64,000 nucleotides of DNA from Limibacterium fermenti (GCF_041902845.1 NZ_CP159486.1:3162001-3226000); one strand, 5' to 3'. Shown: positions 26,945-37,568, counted from the stretch's first letter. Numbers and translations are program-made. Notes: generated by a model not told the origin, from the sequence alone.

Positions 26945-29257
26945 ATGCAATTACTCATTAACAACTTAAGGCAATTCATACACTCATCGAAACTGATGTT
27001 TTTATTTATCATCTTGGGCTTCACGGTGGCATTCACCGCCTTTCTGGTCATTGCGATTCAGGTGAAATATGATTTCAGTTATAACAAAAACTTCGAAAAG
27101 TCGGATGAGATATACCGCTTCAACCGTTATCATCATGCCAACGGAAACTCTTATTGGACCATCAATCAGGATTTGGCTAAAGAGATGGAAGCGAAGATAC
27201 CGGAAATAAAATCGTACGCTTTGCTGCAAGAGGGAAAGCAAGTGGATGTATCCCTTCCTGCGGCATCCGCCAAAAAAGAATATCCATCTTTGCTGATGGA
27301 AGCCACGCCCGGATTCCTCGAGGTCTTTACCCCCGAAATCCTGTCCGGAAACACACAGAAGATATTCGATGAAAAAGGCAAAGCGTTGATTTCCGAAAAG
27401 ACGGCCGGGCGAATCTTCGGCGACGCCAATCCGATAGGGCAAGCGCTTCAAATCGGCGAAAACACCCTTTCCGTCATGGCGGTCTACAAAGACTTCCCGA
27501 AGAATTGCAGTCTGACCAACGGCATCTATACCTATATGGAGCCGAACTCGTCCAACAACTGGAACTATTATTGTTATTTCCTCATCGATCCGCAAAATGC
27601 CCCTAACGTTGCGCATAAAATAAACAGTGCGGACATCTTGGGGGAAGAAACGGTTCAGCATTACAACAGTCATCCCGAAGAGCGGGTCGAATTTCAACTT
27701 CCGGCTTTAGAAGATTTATATCTGCATGGTTACAACAAACGGATCCATACCACATTGGGATTGCTCGCGGTGGGCGTCATCCTGTTGGCCATCGCCTTTA
27801 TCAACTATATCAACTTCTCTATTTCGATGGCGCCGGGAAGAATAAAAAACATCAATATCCATAAGATTTTCGGCATCGAGCGTTCGCGGCTCCGGTTGGC
27901 CATTCTCTCGGAAGGGGTGGCCTTTACGGCGCTGGCATTAGTCCTGTCGCTTGTCTGCCTGCATTTTTTCAAAAGCACGAGTTTAGCCTCGAACTTTGTC
28001 GCCGACCTGTCTATCGCCGGCAATGGGCAGATGATTGCGGCTACCGTCGCCGGGATTGTGCTGCTCTCATTTTTAGCCGGCATTTATCCCGCCCTGTACA
28101 TCACGTCGTTCGGCGAAGCATTTGCCATGAAAGGGTCCTTCACCCTTTCCCCGAAAGGCGTAGTCTTGCGGAACTCGCTCATCGTATTTCAGTTTGCCGC
28201 ATCCATCGCCCTGATTTGTATCGCCTCGATGATCACGTTACAAAACTACTATGTGAAAAACTACTCGTGGGGATTTCAGAAAGAGAACATCGCGTACCTG
28301 TCTTTACTGAACACGCAGGTCGATGACGAACTGCTCGGCGACGAGTTAAAGCAAAACGGCGCCATCATCGACTATACGTCGTCGTGGAATTTGCCCGGCC
28401 GCATCGGCATGAGTTGGTCGAGGGAGTTAGAAGGGAAGTATATCGATTACTTTACGGTCTGGCCGGTGACCCCGAATTTTCTCGATTTCTTCGGCGTGAA
28501 GGTCGTCGCCGGAAATGATTTTCCCAAAGAAAGAGACCGCGAAAAGATCATCTTCAACGAAGAGTTTATGAAAGTGAACGGTTTTACCGAAGATATTATC
28601 GGGAAGGAATTTGAGGGATTCAGCCCGGGGGATATCGTGGGTGTGGTGGAAAATATTCATTTCGAATCGCTGCATGAATCGATTAAGCCGATGGCGTTCG
28701 TTGTTTTTCCGAATAAGGAATATTATAATTACGTCTATCTGAAACTCTCCGGGGATCATCTGCCGGCGACCATCGCGCAGATCGAAAAGACGTGGAAAAA
28801 GTTTACCGATAAGCCTTTCGACTTGACGTTTTTGGATGCGTCGATGGACGCGTTATATAAGAATGAAACAAATACCGGCAATCTCATCAGCGTGGTCGCC
28901 CTTATTTCGGTGCTCATCGCCATGATGGGAGTATACGGATTGGTGCTGTTGAACACGCGGTATAAGACAAAGGAAATCGCCATCCGGAAGATCAACGGCG
29001 CCACCGAAGAAGAGATACTGCAATTGCTGAACCGCAACATGCTGTGGATGTTGGCCGTTTCTTTCGTGATTGCCGTCCCGGCAGCCTATGCGGTCATTCA
29101 AAACTGGCTGGGCAATTTTGCCTATAAAGCCGCGGTTCCGTGGTGGTTGTTTATCGGCTCGGGCGTTATCGTCTTACTCATCTCGGCCATAACGGTCAGT
29201 TGGCAAAGTTGGCGCGCGGCGACCGCCAACCCCGTGGATTCGCTGAAGATAGAATAA
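26945..29257 (+). CDS. FtsX/MacB-type ABC permease 1
   Basis: 770 residues. One helix near 18-38, a large periplasmic MacB-type core domain (about 40-265), three helices near 275-400, a second periplasmic part (about 440-650), and three C-terminal helices from about 660, ending in NPVDSLKIE. The FtsX motif EIAIRKINGATEEEILQLLN is near 680. Such permeases couple ATP hydrolysis to movement of the periplasmic parts and drive efflux through TolC. The ATPase is encoded two permease genes downstream. Confidence 0.9.
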   Translation: MQLLINNLRQFIHSSKLMFLFIILGFTVAFTAFLVIAIQVKYDFSYNKNFEKSDEIYRFNRYHHANGNSYWTINQDLAKEMEAKIPEIKSYALLQEGKQVDVSLPAASAKKEYPSLLMEATPGFLEVFTPEILSGNTQKIFDEKGKALISEKTAGRIFGDANPIGQALQIGENTLSVMAVYKDFPKNCSLTNGIYTYMEPNSSNNWNYYCYFLIDPQNAPNVAHKINSADILGEETVQHYNSHPEERVEFQLPALEDLYLHGYNKRIHTTLGLLAVGVILLAIAFINYINFSISMAPGRIKNINIHKIFGIERSRLRLAILSEGVAFTALALVLSLVCLHFFKSTSLASNFVADLSIAGNGQMIAATVAGIVLLSFLAGIYPALYITSFGEAFAMKGSFTLSPKGVVLRNSLIVFQFAASIALICIASMITLQNYYVKNYSWGFQKENIAYLSLLNTQVDDELLGDELKQNGAIIDYTSSWNLPGRIGMSWSRELEGKYIDYFTVWPVTPNFLDFFGVKVVAGNDFPKERDREKIIFNEEFMKVNGFTEDIIGKEFEGFSPGDIVGVVENIHFESLHESIKPMAFVVFPNKEYYNYVYLKLSGDHLPATIAQIEKTWKKFTDKPFDLTFLDASMDALYKNETNTGNLISVVALISVLIAMMGVYGLVLLNTRYKTKEIAIRKINGATEEEILQLLNRNMLWMLAVSFVIAVPAAYAVIQNWLGNFAYKAAVPWWLFIGSGVIVLLISAITVSWQSWRAATANPVDSLKIE

Positions 29258-29258
29258 A

Positions 29259-29430
<172 letters not shown>

Positions 29431-29450
29431 AACAATCAATAACTAAAACA

Positions 29451-31787
29451 ATGAACGTATTTCAATCTTATAAACGCACCCGCTTTTTCCTGTGGGTGAA
29501 TATTGCCGGGCTGGCGATAGGGCTGGCGGTATCAATCATGCTGCTCCTGTTTGTGGTGAACGAACTGAGTTACGATAAACACTTCGCCAACCATGAACGG
29601 ATTGTGCGCCTGACGACCATATCGGAAGAAAAAGATGCCGTCAATCATTATTCCATCAATTTACGGAAAGCTTATACCGAACTGCCGGCAAAAATACCGG
29701 GCGTGGAAACGGCTGTACAACTTTACGGCGGTGGCAAAAGAGAAGCGATTTATGGCACCGAACGCTTTCAAAATATCGGACTGGTGTATGCAGACCCTGA
29801 ATTCTTCAACGTGTTCCAAATGAAATTCGTCGAAGGAAATGCACGGACAGCATTCGCCAATACCAACTCGGTAGTCCTGACCAGTGAACAGGCAAGCGTT
29901 ATTTTCGGAGACGCAAGCAGCGCCATGAACCAAACCCTTCAAATAGACGAACAGGACTATGTCGTTTCAGCCATCGTGGAAAAGCTTCCCGCCAATACCC
30001 ATTTTGTCTTCGACGCATTGGCCAACATGAAATCGTTAAGCTCCCTGGAATGGATGCAGGGATTGGAGTTTCAGACATATTACCTGGTTAAACCCGATGC
30101 GTCCCTCGCCGGAGCAAGAGACGCTATCGAAAAAGAATATACTTCCATCCTCAAACCTTTCGGCGAATATTTCAATGCAAAAACCTACGGAATAACCGAA
30201 AAACTGGACGATATCTACTTGCATTCCAAAGCGAATAATTATGGGTTCGGCAAGCAAAACAACATGCGCTTTGTATGGCTCTTGTCGGGGCTGGCCTTGT
30301 TCATCCTGCTCCTTGCCGTCAGCAATTTCATCAATCTGTTTCTCGTTCAAGGCGAGACGCGCATGAAGGAAATCGGTATCCGCAAGACTGCCGGAGCCAC
30401 CATCGGAAATATCGTACGCCAATTTTTCTCGGAAGTGTCGGGTATCGTATTGATTGCGTTTGTATCCGGATTTATCCTTACGGTTATTTTTACACCTTAC
30501 TTTTCGGAGTTGATTCACAAACAAATCGATTTGACCCAATTAGGAAACCCGTCGTTTATTTTATGTGCGGTGGGGCTTTTCATCGTGACCGTGGTTTGTT
30601 CGGCTTCTTACCCGGCGTTTTACCTGAGCCGCTTCAGTCCGCTCGACATCCTCGCTAAGCGGCTCCGGTTCTCGAAGCGCAGGCTCACCGTTGCCGTAGT
30701 GGTTTTTCAGTCCGTCATCACCATTGTACTGATATCGTTTATTATGATTGTCGACCGGCAAACCGCTTACCTGAAAGAGATTCCCATCGGATATAATCCC
30801 GAAAACGTCGTCAGTATTCCGCTGAATAATGCGCTTCTGAAAAGTTACGATGCCGTGAAGCAGGAATTGCTTTCCGTGCCCGAAATAAAGGCGGTAAGCG
30901 GTTCGCATCATCTTTTCGGCGGAGGTTGCAGCGGCCAGGGCATCAGCCTGCTGGAGAATGAGGAAGGAGAACACTCCATCAACGAATATCGCATTATGGG
31001 CGGTATGTGTGAATTGATGGAAGTGCAATTGATGGAAGGAAGTTTTTTCAAAGAAAACGCCCCCGACAGTGTGAATCAAATTGTTTTGAATGAAGCCGCC
31101 GTCAAGATGTTGGGACTCTCCTTTCCCGTCACGGGCCAATTTGTAAATTATAAAGGCCCGGCCGAAATCATCGGTGTTGCAAAAGACTTTTATTACGGTA
31201 ATCCGGTGAATACAATACAACCGATTGTGCTCAGTAGAATAAGTAATCCCGGCAACCTGTCCATCCGCTTCAGGGAAGGCACCGATCGCCGGCAAGCGTT
31301 GGAAAAGACATTGGTCATATTCCACAAATTCGATCCCGGCTTTATCGTCAATCCGACGTGGAGCGAAGACCTCTACGCCGCCAACTTCGACACGTTCAAA
31401 ACCATCTCGAAGATTATCACCGTGGCTTCGTTGCTCTCGCTGTTCATCGCCTTACTGGGATTGGTGGCGACGCACCTGTACGCGACCGTACGCCGGACTA
31501 AGGAAATAGGGATACGCCGTATCAACGGGGCCGGTTCCCGATCGATATTCACCTTGTTATCGGGCGACATCATCCAATGGATTGCCATTGCCGGGATAGT
31601 GGCGGCGCCTGTTATCTATTATGCGGCATCGCACCAGCTCAATGAATACGACAATCACGCTTCGTTGAGTTGGACGGTATTTGTGTTCCCCGTACTCATT
31701 CAATGCATCGTGGCGCTTTTGGCCACATCGGGGGTCAGTATATGGGCTATCCGTCAAAACCCCGTAGAGGCATTGAAGAAAGATTAA
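29451..31787 (+). CDS. FtsX/MacB-type ABC permease 2
   Basis: 778 residues from MNVFQSYKRTRFFLWVN; the start at 29346 is rejected because its first 35 residues are translated repeat DNA. Same order as permease 1: N-terminal helix, MacB-type domain, three helices (from about 285), second periplasmic domain, C-terminal helices with EIGIRRINGAGSRSIFTLLSG near 690 and NPVEALKKD at the end. It is a paralogue of permeases 1, 3 and 4. Whether it pairs with one particular sister cannot be told. Confidence 0.9.
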   Translation: MNVFQSYKRTRFFLWVNIAGLAIGLAVSIMLLLFVVNELSYDKHFANHERIVRLTTISEEKDAVNHYSINLRKAYTELPAKIPGVETAVQLYGGGKREAIYGTERFQNIGLVYADPEFFNVFQMKFVEGNARTAFANTNSVVLTSEQASVIFGDASSAMNQTLQIDEQDYVVSAIVEKLPANTHFVFDALANMKSLSSLEWMQGLEFQTYYLVKPDASLAGARDAIEKEYTSILKPFGEYFNAKTYGITEKLDDIYLHSKANNYGFGKQNNMRFVWLLSGLALFILLLAVSNFINLFLVQGETRMKEIGIRKTAGATIGNIVRQFFSEVSGIVLIAFVSGFILTVIFTPYFSELIHKQIDLTQLGNPSFILCAVGLFIVTVVCSASYPAFYLSRFSPLDILAKRLRFSKRRLTVAVVVFQSVITIVLISFIMIVDRQTAYLKEIPIGYNPENVVSIPLNNALLKSYDAVKQELLSVPEIKAVSGSHHLFGGGCSGQGISLLENEEGEHSINEYRIMGGMCELMEVQLMEGSFFKENAPDSVNQIVLNEAAVKMLGLSFPVTGQFVNYKGPAEIIGVAKDFYYGNPVNTIQPIVLSRISNPGNLSIRFREGTDRRQALEKTLVIFHKFDPGFIVNPTWSEDLYAANFDTFKTISKIITVASLLSLFIALLGLVATHLYATVRRTKEIGIRRINGAGSRSIFTLLSGDIIQWIAIAGIVAAPVIYYAASHQLNEYDNHASLSWTVFVFPVLIQCIVALLATSGVSIWAIRQNPVEALKKD

Positions 31788-31847
31788 ATAAATGTGCTGA
31801 TTTACGAATATGCTAAGATGTGATGATTATAATAGGAACAAAATAGT

Positions 31848-34211
31848 ATGAACAATTTAAAACTGGCTTATCGTAACCTGTTCAGGAAAAAACAGAACAG
31901 TCTGATCAAAATCATCTCCTTAGGAACGGGATTGGCGGTTGGATTGATGTTATTGTCAAAAGTAAGTTTCGAGCAGAACTACGACGATTTCTATCCGGAT
32001 GCCGACCGTATCTACCGAATATCAACAACAATAAAAAGTAACGATGCGCCCCCCAACGAATGGGGACAAGTCAGCGGAGCGGTAGCGCCCGGAATGAAAG
32101 CGGAAATTCCGGAAGTAGAGGCTGCTACGCGCATTACAAATTTAACAGGGGAAGAAAACGCCGTATTTTCAACGCCGGACAAAAAACGCTATAAAGGGAA
32201 ATTTATCATGGCCGATGAGAACATCTTCGACATCTTGCCCCGCCCGATGATAACAGGTAATGCAAAAGAGATACTTTCTAAACCGATGCATGCAATTGTT
32301 TCACAATCGATAGCGGCAAAGATGGGCGGTGACGTTATCGGACGTCAAATAGAAATCGAATCAATCCCCGGAAGAGAGCTGACCATAGAAGGAATATTTG
32401 AGGATGTGCCTGAAAATACCCACAAACAGTACGACATCATCCTATCGCTTCATTCAATGCCTTCTTTTTTCCGGCTTGACGGACGGGACAACTGGCTCGG
32501 AAACGACCGTTACTTCGGTTATGTAAAACTCCGAAAGGGCACCGATACGGCAAGTTTAGCTACTGCTATACGCCGCATGCAAGACAAACATCAGGATATT
32601 AAAACAGTTGAGGCAAAAAATGGTTATTCCTTCACTTACAACCTCGTCCCTTTGAAAACCCTGCATAGCGGTTCGCCTCACATCCGGCGCATGACACTCC
32701 TCCTTACAATCATCGCTTTAGCTCTTATACTTACGGCCGTACTCAACTATGTACTAATCGTTATCACGACCTTAGTTAGCCGCTCGAAAGAGATTGCCGT
32801 ATATAAATGCTACGGAGCGGAAAACAAGGATGTGGGCAGACTGATATTTACCGAAACATTGCTCCATTTTATTTTGTCGTTATTGCTTGCCGGCTTCATT
32901 GTTTTTTGTTTCGGAAGAACTATCAAAGACCTGCTTTCAGTCTCGTTAGCCACATTGTTCAACTTGCGTTCCTGCATCTATTTATCGGTCGTTTGCATAC
33001 TGATTTTTTTCATTACGGCATTCGCTCCTTCCTATATATTGTCCCGCATTCCTGTGGCAAATGTTTTCCGCAGTTCCACCCGATTACGGGCGAAATGGAA
33101 ACTGATATTGCTGTCTGTTCAGTTTGCCGCCGCGGCTTTTCTTTTTACACTGTTGGTTATCGTCAATAAACAATACGACCTAATGACTAATGACAATCCG
33201 GGTTATACCTATCGGAACATTTTGCATACAAACACTTCAGGTGTCCCGAGAACGACCGTCCCAACGGTCATCGACCGCCTAAACCGATTGCAGCCGGTAG
33301 CCGCTGTAGCGACGGCCAGTTTTCTTCCATTTGGAAGCATGTCGGGCAACAACGTACTTATTCCCGGCGAAGACCGCGAATTATTCAATATCGCCGATAT
33401 GTATTGGGCGGACGAACAGTATGTACCGTTGATGGAAATACCCATCATCAAAGGAGAAGCATTCGACCGCAACAGTAGTGACAACGATATACTGGTCAGT
33501 CAATCATTCGAAGAAAAAATGAAAACGATTGCCGGATGGGAGGGTGTAGTAGGCAAAGACATTATCATTACGGAACATGGGCTTAGCCGCATCGTGGGGG
33601 TATATCCCGATATCCGGCTTGGGGCGATTACCGATCAGGATATGCGTCCGTCCGTATTGTTCTATCAGTCGGAACCGGCCACGGAATTATTGATTAAGCT
33701 GAAAACAATGACTGCCGAAAATATCGAATCGGTATATAATATATTAAAAGAAGGCATGCCCGAGAAAGAAACAGTGCTCTCCCCTTACAGCGACAGCATG
33801 GTGATGATGTATTCGGGAGAGCGGCGTTTTCGCGATTCGATTCTAATCGGCGGAGCGATCACAATGCTGATCACGTTTATCGGCCTTATCGGTTATATCA
33901 ACAGCGAAGTCGTACGCCGGACTGCAGAAATCGCCATTCGGAAGATCAACGGGGCAAGTTTAAGAGAGATATTACAGTTGTTTATGAAAAATATCCTGGT
34001 GATAGCTTTCTTCTCCTGTATAGTAGGAGAAATCGCCGCGTCTTTGGTTGCTGCTAAATGGATGGAGAATTTCAGCGAAAAAACCGCCTTGTCTCCGCTG
34101 CTATTTATCGGATGTGGAATGATTATCCTGCTTTTCATCGAAGTAGTCGTATTCATCAATTGTATAAAAACAGCCAATCAAAACCCGACGGATTCGCTCA
34201 AAAAAGATTAA
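31848..34211 (+). CDS. FtsX/MacB-type ABC permease 3
   Basis: 787 residues, opening MNNLKLAYRNLFRKKQNSLIKIISL, the typical amphipathic start of this family, then helix, MacB-type domain, three helices (about 283-410), second periplasmic domain and C-terminal helices with EIAIRKINGASLREILQLFMKN. It ends NPTDSLKKD. The gap before it is 60 bases with only weak heptamer character, unlike its neighbours, and its sequence is somewhat richer in A/T-ending codons, so it may have joined the cluster later; this is a soft impression. Confidence 0.9.
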   Translation: MNNLKLAYRNLFRKKQNSLIKIISLGTGLAVGLMLLSKVSFEQNYDDFYPDADRIYRISTTIKSNDAPPNEWGQVSGAVAPGMKAEIPEVEAATRITNLTGEENAVFSTPDKKRYKGKFIMADENIFDILPRPMITGNAKEILSKPMHAIVSQSIAAKMGGDVIGRQIEIESIPGRELTIEGIFEDVPENTHKQYDIILSLHSMPSFFRLDGRDNWLGNDRYFGYVKLRKGTDTASLATAIRRMQDKHQDIKTVEAKNGYSFTYNLVPLKTLHSGSPHIRRMTLLLTIIALALILTAVLNYVLIVITTLVSRSKEIAVYKCYGAENKDVGRLIFTETLLHFILSLLLAGFIVFCFGRTIKDLLSVSLATLFNLRSCIYLSVVCILIFFITAFAPSYILSRIPVANVFRSSTRLRAKWKLILLSVQFAAAAFLFTLLVIVNKQYDLMTNDNPGYTYRNILHTNTSGVPRTTVPTVIDRLNRLQPVAAVATASFLPFGSMSGNNVLIPGEDRELFNIADMYWADEQYVPLMEIPIIKGEAFDRNSSDNDILVSQSFEEKMKTIAGWEGVVGKDIIITEHGLSRIVGVYPDIRLGAITDQDMRPSVLFYQSEPATELLIKLKTMTAENIESVYNILKEGMPEKETVLSPYSDSMVMMYSGERRFRDSILIGGAITMLITFIGLIGYINSEVVRRTAEIAIRKINGASLREILQLFMKNILVIAFFSCIVGEIAASLVAAKWMENFSEKTALSPLLFIGCGMIILLFIEVVVFINCIKTANQNPTDSLKKD

Positions 34212-34355
34212 AATGATGAGGGAGAAGATATGAAGGATGAAGGATGAAGGATGAAGGATGAAACGGTGACATTAGACATTAGACTTTAGACCGGTGACCG
34301 ATGACTGGAGACTGGAGACTGGAGACTGGAGACCGGTGACCGGAGACCAACGAAC
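34212..34355 (+). repeat. Two-part heptamer array between permease 3 and the ATPase
   Basis: Four ATGAAGG units, the transition GGTGACA TTAGACA TTAGACT TTAGACC, then GGTGACC/GGAGACT/GGAGACC units, all in 7-base phase. It starts straight after the permease stop and ends 33 bases before the ATPase ATG. Confidence 0.9.
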
Positions 34356-34387
34356 AAATATAAAAATACAATTAATAAACAAAGAAC

Positions 34388-35062
34388 ATGATTAAGATTA
34401 ATGATTTAAAGAAAGTATTCCGTACGGAAGAAGTAGAAACCATCGCATTAAACAGTATTTCGATGGAGGTGAAAGAAGGGGAATTTGTGGCCGTCATGGG
34501 CCCGTCGGGTTGCGGAAAATCCACGCTGCTGAATATCCTCGGGTTGCTCGATAATCCCACCTCGGGCGAGTATTATCTCGACGGCAAGGAAGTCGGGCAT
34601 TTAAAGGAAAAAGAACGGACCCAAACACGAAAGGGGAAGATCGGCTTTGTCTTTCAGAGTTTCAACCTGATCGAGGAGATGACGGTATTCGAAAACGTGC
34701 AATTGCCGTTGACGTACCTCAAAGTGAAGGCATCCGAACGCAAAAAACGCGTCGAAGAAGTACTTCGCCGGATGAATATCAGTCACCGCTCGGGGCATTT
34801 TCCCAATCAGCTTTCGGGAGGACAGCAACAACGTGTGGCCATCGCCCGAGCGGTCATCGCCAACCCGAAACTGATTCTCGCCGATGAGCCGACGGGAAAC
34901 CTCGACTCGAAAAACGGCAAGGATGTGATGGATCTCCTGACCGAACTGAACAGGGAAGGTACGACCATCGTCATGGTCACGCACTCGCAGCACGATGCGT
35001 CTTTCGCCCATCGCATCATCAACCTGTTCGACGGGCAGATCGTCACGGAGGCGCAGCTATGA
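34388..35062 (+). CDS. MacB/LolD-type ABC ATPase of the efflux operon
   Basis: 224 residues. Walker A GPSGCGKST near 39, Q-loop FVFQSFNLIEEMTVFENVQLP near 88, signature LSGGQQQRVAIARA near 139, Walker B LILADEPTGNLDSKNG near 160, and switch H in MVTHSQHD near 197. It supplies energy to the FtsX-type permeases around it. The stop TGA lies within the first unit (CTATGAAGC) of the next heptamer array. It is the only ATPase for four permeases. Confidence 0.95.
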   Translation: MIKINDLKKVFRTEEVETIALNSISMEVKEGEFVAVMGPSGCGKSTLLNILGLLDNPTSGEYYLDGKEVGHLKEKERTQTRKGKIGFVFQSFNLIEEMTVFENVQLPLTYLKVKASERKKRVEEVLRRMNISHRSGHFPNQLSGGQQQRVAIARAVIANPKLILADEPTGNLDSKNGKDVMDLLTELNREGTTIVMVTHSQHDASFAHRIINLFDGQIVTEAQL

Positions 35063-35121
35063 AGCATGAAATATGATGTATGAAGTATGATGTATGAAGT
35101 ATGATGTATGAAGTATGAAGT
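35058..35121 (+). repeat. Heptamer array between the ATPase and permease 4
   Basis: ATGAAGC ATGAAAT ATGATGT ATGAAGT alternating, about nine units, from inside the ATPase stop to 3 bases before the permease ATG. Only the ATGA flavour is present, without the GACCGG part. Confidence 0.9.
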
Positions 35122-35124
35122 AAA

Positions 35125-37452
35125 ATGTCTCATTTAAAAACATATTTGAATTTTCTTTCGCGAAATAAACTATATACGTTTGTTTCGGTAGTGGGGTTCT
35201 CCGTTTCGCTGATGTTCGTCATCATCCTCGGGTTGTATGTCAAGCAGGAATTATCGACCGATGACTTTCAGGAGAACAAAGACCGTATTTTCCTATTGAC
35301 GCACGATAATGAAGTAGGCTTCGGTAACCCCGTCGCCCCCTTCGTGCAGGATAACTGCCCCGAAGTCGAAACCTTCGTACGCATCCTTTCGCAGGATGTA
35401 GCTATCGGACAAAAAGGTGGCGAGAAGACGAAGGCAAGGGCGTTATTTGCCGATTCGACTTTCTTCCGCACTTTTTCCTATCGGCTAATCGAGGGAAATC
35501 CGTCGCAGGTATTGGAAGGGCGCAAAAATGTGGTGGTCAGCCGCAGTTTTGCCGCCAAGACCTTCGGCGGGGAGAATCCCGTAGGCAAAAGCCTGTTTAT
35601 TGAAAATACCGAGCATACGATTACGGGTATCATGGAGAATATGCCGCAAAACAGCATTATTCCTCCTGCCGATTTCGTCGTAAACTATCATTCCATAACA
35701 ACGATCTTCGGAGGGAATTGGGTGCTCGACACCTCTTCCAATTTCGGATTCACCCTGTTTTTTATGGCGAAGGAAGGCGCCGACTTGCCGGCGAAAGCGC
35801 CCATACTGCTCGGGTTATTCAAAAAGGAATTCTGGTATTTCAAAGATGGCCGTTCCGACAATGTGGAATTCACGCCTCTCAAGAAGGCATATTTTCAACT
35901 CGACAAGTCGGGTTATGGAGACCTGAACCACAATAGCCGGACAACCATCACCGTATATCTGACCATTGCCATCCTGATATTGGTGATCGCCTTGCTGAAT
36001 TATATTAACCTGACGGTGGCGCAAGCCGGATTCCGCGGCCGCGAGTCGGCTATCAAAAAACTGTTGGGAAGCAGTAAAACGCAACTCGTTTCACAATTGC
36101 TGTCCGAATCGTTGCTGATGACGGCCTTTACGTTCCTCGCGGGATTATTACTGGCTTTCCTCGCCGAACCGTTCTTCAACAAAGCGTTGGGTACGACGCT
36201 GAATCTGGCGCTTCAATTCACTCCGGCAATCATCGCCGCGTGCATCGTGTCCATCGCGTTTATTTCGCTATTGGCGGGCATTATCCCCGCAGCGGTGATC
36301 TCGAACTTCGATCCGATAGAAGTGGTAAAGGGGACTTTTTCCCGTAAGGTAAAATCGACGTACTCTAAAGTGTTGATCATTTTTCAATATACCGTAGCCA
36401 TCGCCTTGCTGGTGTGCACCATTTTCATTCAGCAGCAATCGGATTTCCTGATCCGGTACGACACCGGCTATAACCGCGAAGGTATCCTGGAAATAGATAA
36501 TACCGGACTGGGCATTACCCAACTCGACGGCTTCCGGGCAAAACTCGGGGAGATTCCCGGCGTCGAATTAGTCTCTTTTTCCTGCGGCACTCCTGTCAAC
36601 GGGGGCAACAACATATCCTATTCGCAGGATGAGGAGCAATTCAGTTTTCAGGAGTTTTATGTCGATTCGGCTTTCTTCAAGATATACGGCATTACCGTCA
36701 GGCCGACCGGCGTCTTACCGTCTAAAGACACCTATTGGTTGAATGAAACCGGATACAAAGCCGTGCATCCCGATACGGCGGCGCAACTGTTCCGTATTTT
36801 CGGAGGAGAGGAGACGGCGCAGATCGCCGGCATATTCAGCGACTTCAAGATACGCACGCTATATCAGGACTATAACCAACTCCGCATGCGATGGAGGAAG
36901 GATGACGAGAGACCGTGGGATATCATCGTCAAAATGACGCCGGGAAGCGATTACTATCAAACGGCCGACCGCATTAAAAAGGAATATACGAAATACACCG
37001 GCGGCGAAGTGTTCGAAGCTTCTTTTGTGGATGAAATCATTCAAAAGAATTACGAAAGCGTGCGCAAGACCTCGTCCATCATGTCGGCTTTTACGCTGTT
37101 GACGATTGTGATTATGGTGATGGGCGTGTTTGCCATGTCGTTGTATTTGATTCGCCAAAAGCAAAAGGAGATCGCCTTGCGGAAGATCAACGGCGCCACC
37201 GAAAAAGAGATATTGCTCCTGCTCAACAAAGACTCCCTGAAAAGAGTGCTCATTGCCTTTGCGGTAGCGTCGCCGATAGCCTGGTATGCGATAAGCCGGT
37301 GGTTTGAAAACTTCCCCTATAAAATACCGCTCTCGTGGTGGGTGTTTGCGGTTTCGGGAGTAGCGGTGCTTTTGCTGACCCTTATCAGCGTCAGTTACAT
37401 GACTTGGAAAGCCGCACGCGCCAATCCGGTGGAATCACTAAAGGGAGAATAA
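35125..37452 (+). CDS. FtsX/MacB-type ABC permease 4
   Basis: 775 residues with the same order of helices and periplasmic domains as permeases 1-3; the FtsX signature is EIALRKINGATEKEILLLLNKD near 685 and the end NPVESLKGE. It closes the seven-gene operon TolC, adaptor, permeases 1-3, ATPase, permease 4. A hairpin follows 38 bases after the stop. The closest sisters by the C-terminal signature are permeases 1 and 3. Confidence 0.9.
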   Translation: MSHLKTYLNFLSRNKLYTFVSVVGFSVSLMFVIILGLYVKQELSTDDFQENKDRIFLLTHDNEVGFGNPVAPFVQDNCPEVETFVRILSQDVAIGQKGGEKTKARALFADSTFFRTFSYRLIEGNPSQVLEGRKNVVVSRSFAAKTFGGENPVGKSLFIENTEHTITGIMENMPQNSIIPPADFVVNYHSITTIFGGNWVLDTSSNFGFTLFFMAKEGADLPAKAPILLGLFKKEFWYFKDGRSDNVEFTPLKKAYFQLDKSGYGDLNHNSRTTITVYLTIAILILVIALLNYINLTVAQAGFRGRESAIKKLLGSSKTQLVSQLLSESLLMTAFTFLAGLLLAFLAEPFFNKALGTTLNLALQFTPAIIAACIVSIAFISLLAGIIPAAVISNFDPIEVVKGTFSRKVKSTYSKVLIIFQYTVAIALLVCTIFIQQQSDFLIRYDTGYNREGILEIDNTGLGITQLDGFRAKLGEIPGVELVSFSCGTPVNGGNNISYSQDEEQFSFQEFYVDSAFFKIYGITVRPTGVLPSKDTYWLNETGYKAVHPDTAAQLFRIFGGEETAQIAGIFSDFKIRTLYQDYNQLRMRWRKDDERPWDIIVKMTPGSDYYQTADRIKKEYTKYTGGEVFEASFVDEIIQKNYESVRKTSSIMSAFTLLTIVIMVMGVFAMSLYLIRQKQKEIALRKINGATEKEILLLLNKDSLKRVLIAFAVASPIAWYAISRWFENFPYKIPLSWWVFAVSGVAVLLLTLISVSYMTWKAARANPVESLKGE

Positions 37453-37490
37453 AAAGACATTCATTTGTCGTTAATAATTCATTTTCTTGT

Positions 37491-37528
37491 GTTACCCGTC
37501 GAACTGCGTGAAGTAGTTGACGGGTAAC
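37491..37528. terminator. Hairpin between the efflux operon and the usher-like gene
   Basis: GTTACCCGTC(G)AACT pairs with AGTTGACGGGTAAC, with a 9-base loop, between converging transcription units. The left edge of the repeated 743-bp segment (37515) is exactly the first base of the right arm, so copies 2 and 3 of that segment carry only half of the hairpin. Confidence 0.7.
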
Positions 37529-37568
37529 TTCCGTTTTGTTCCGACACCGGATAACCGGCTGTCGCCGA

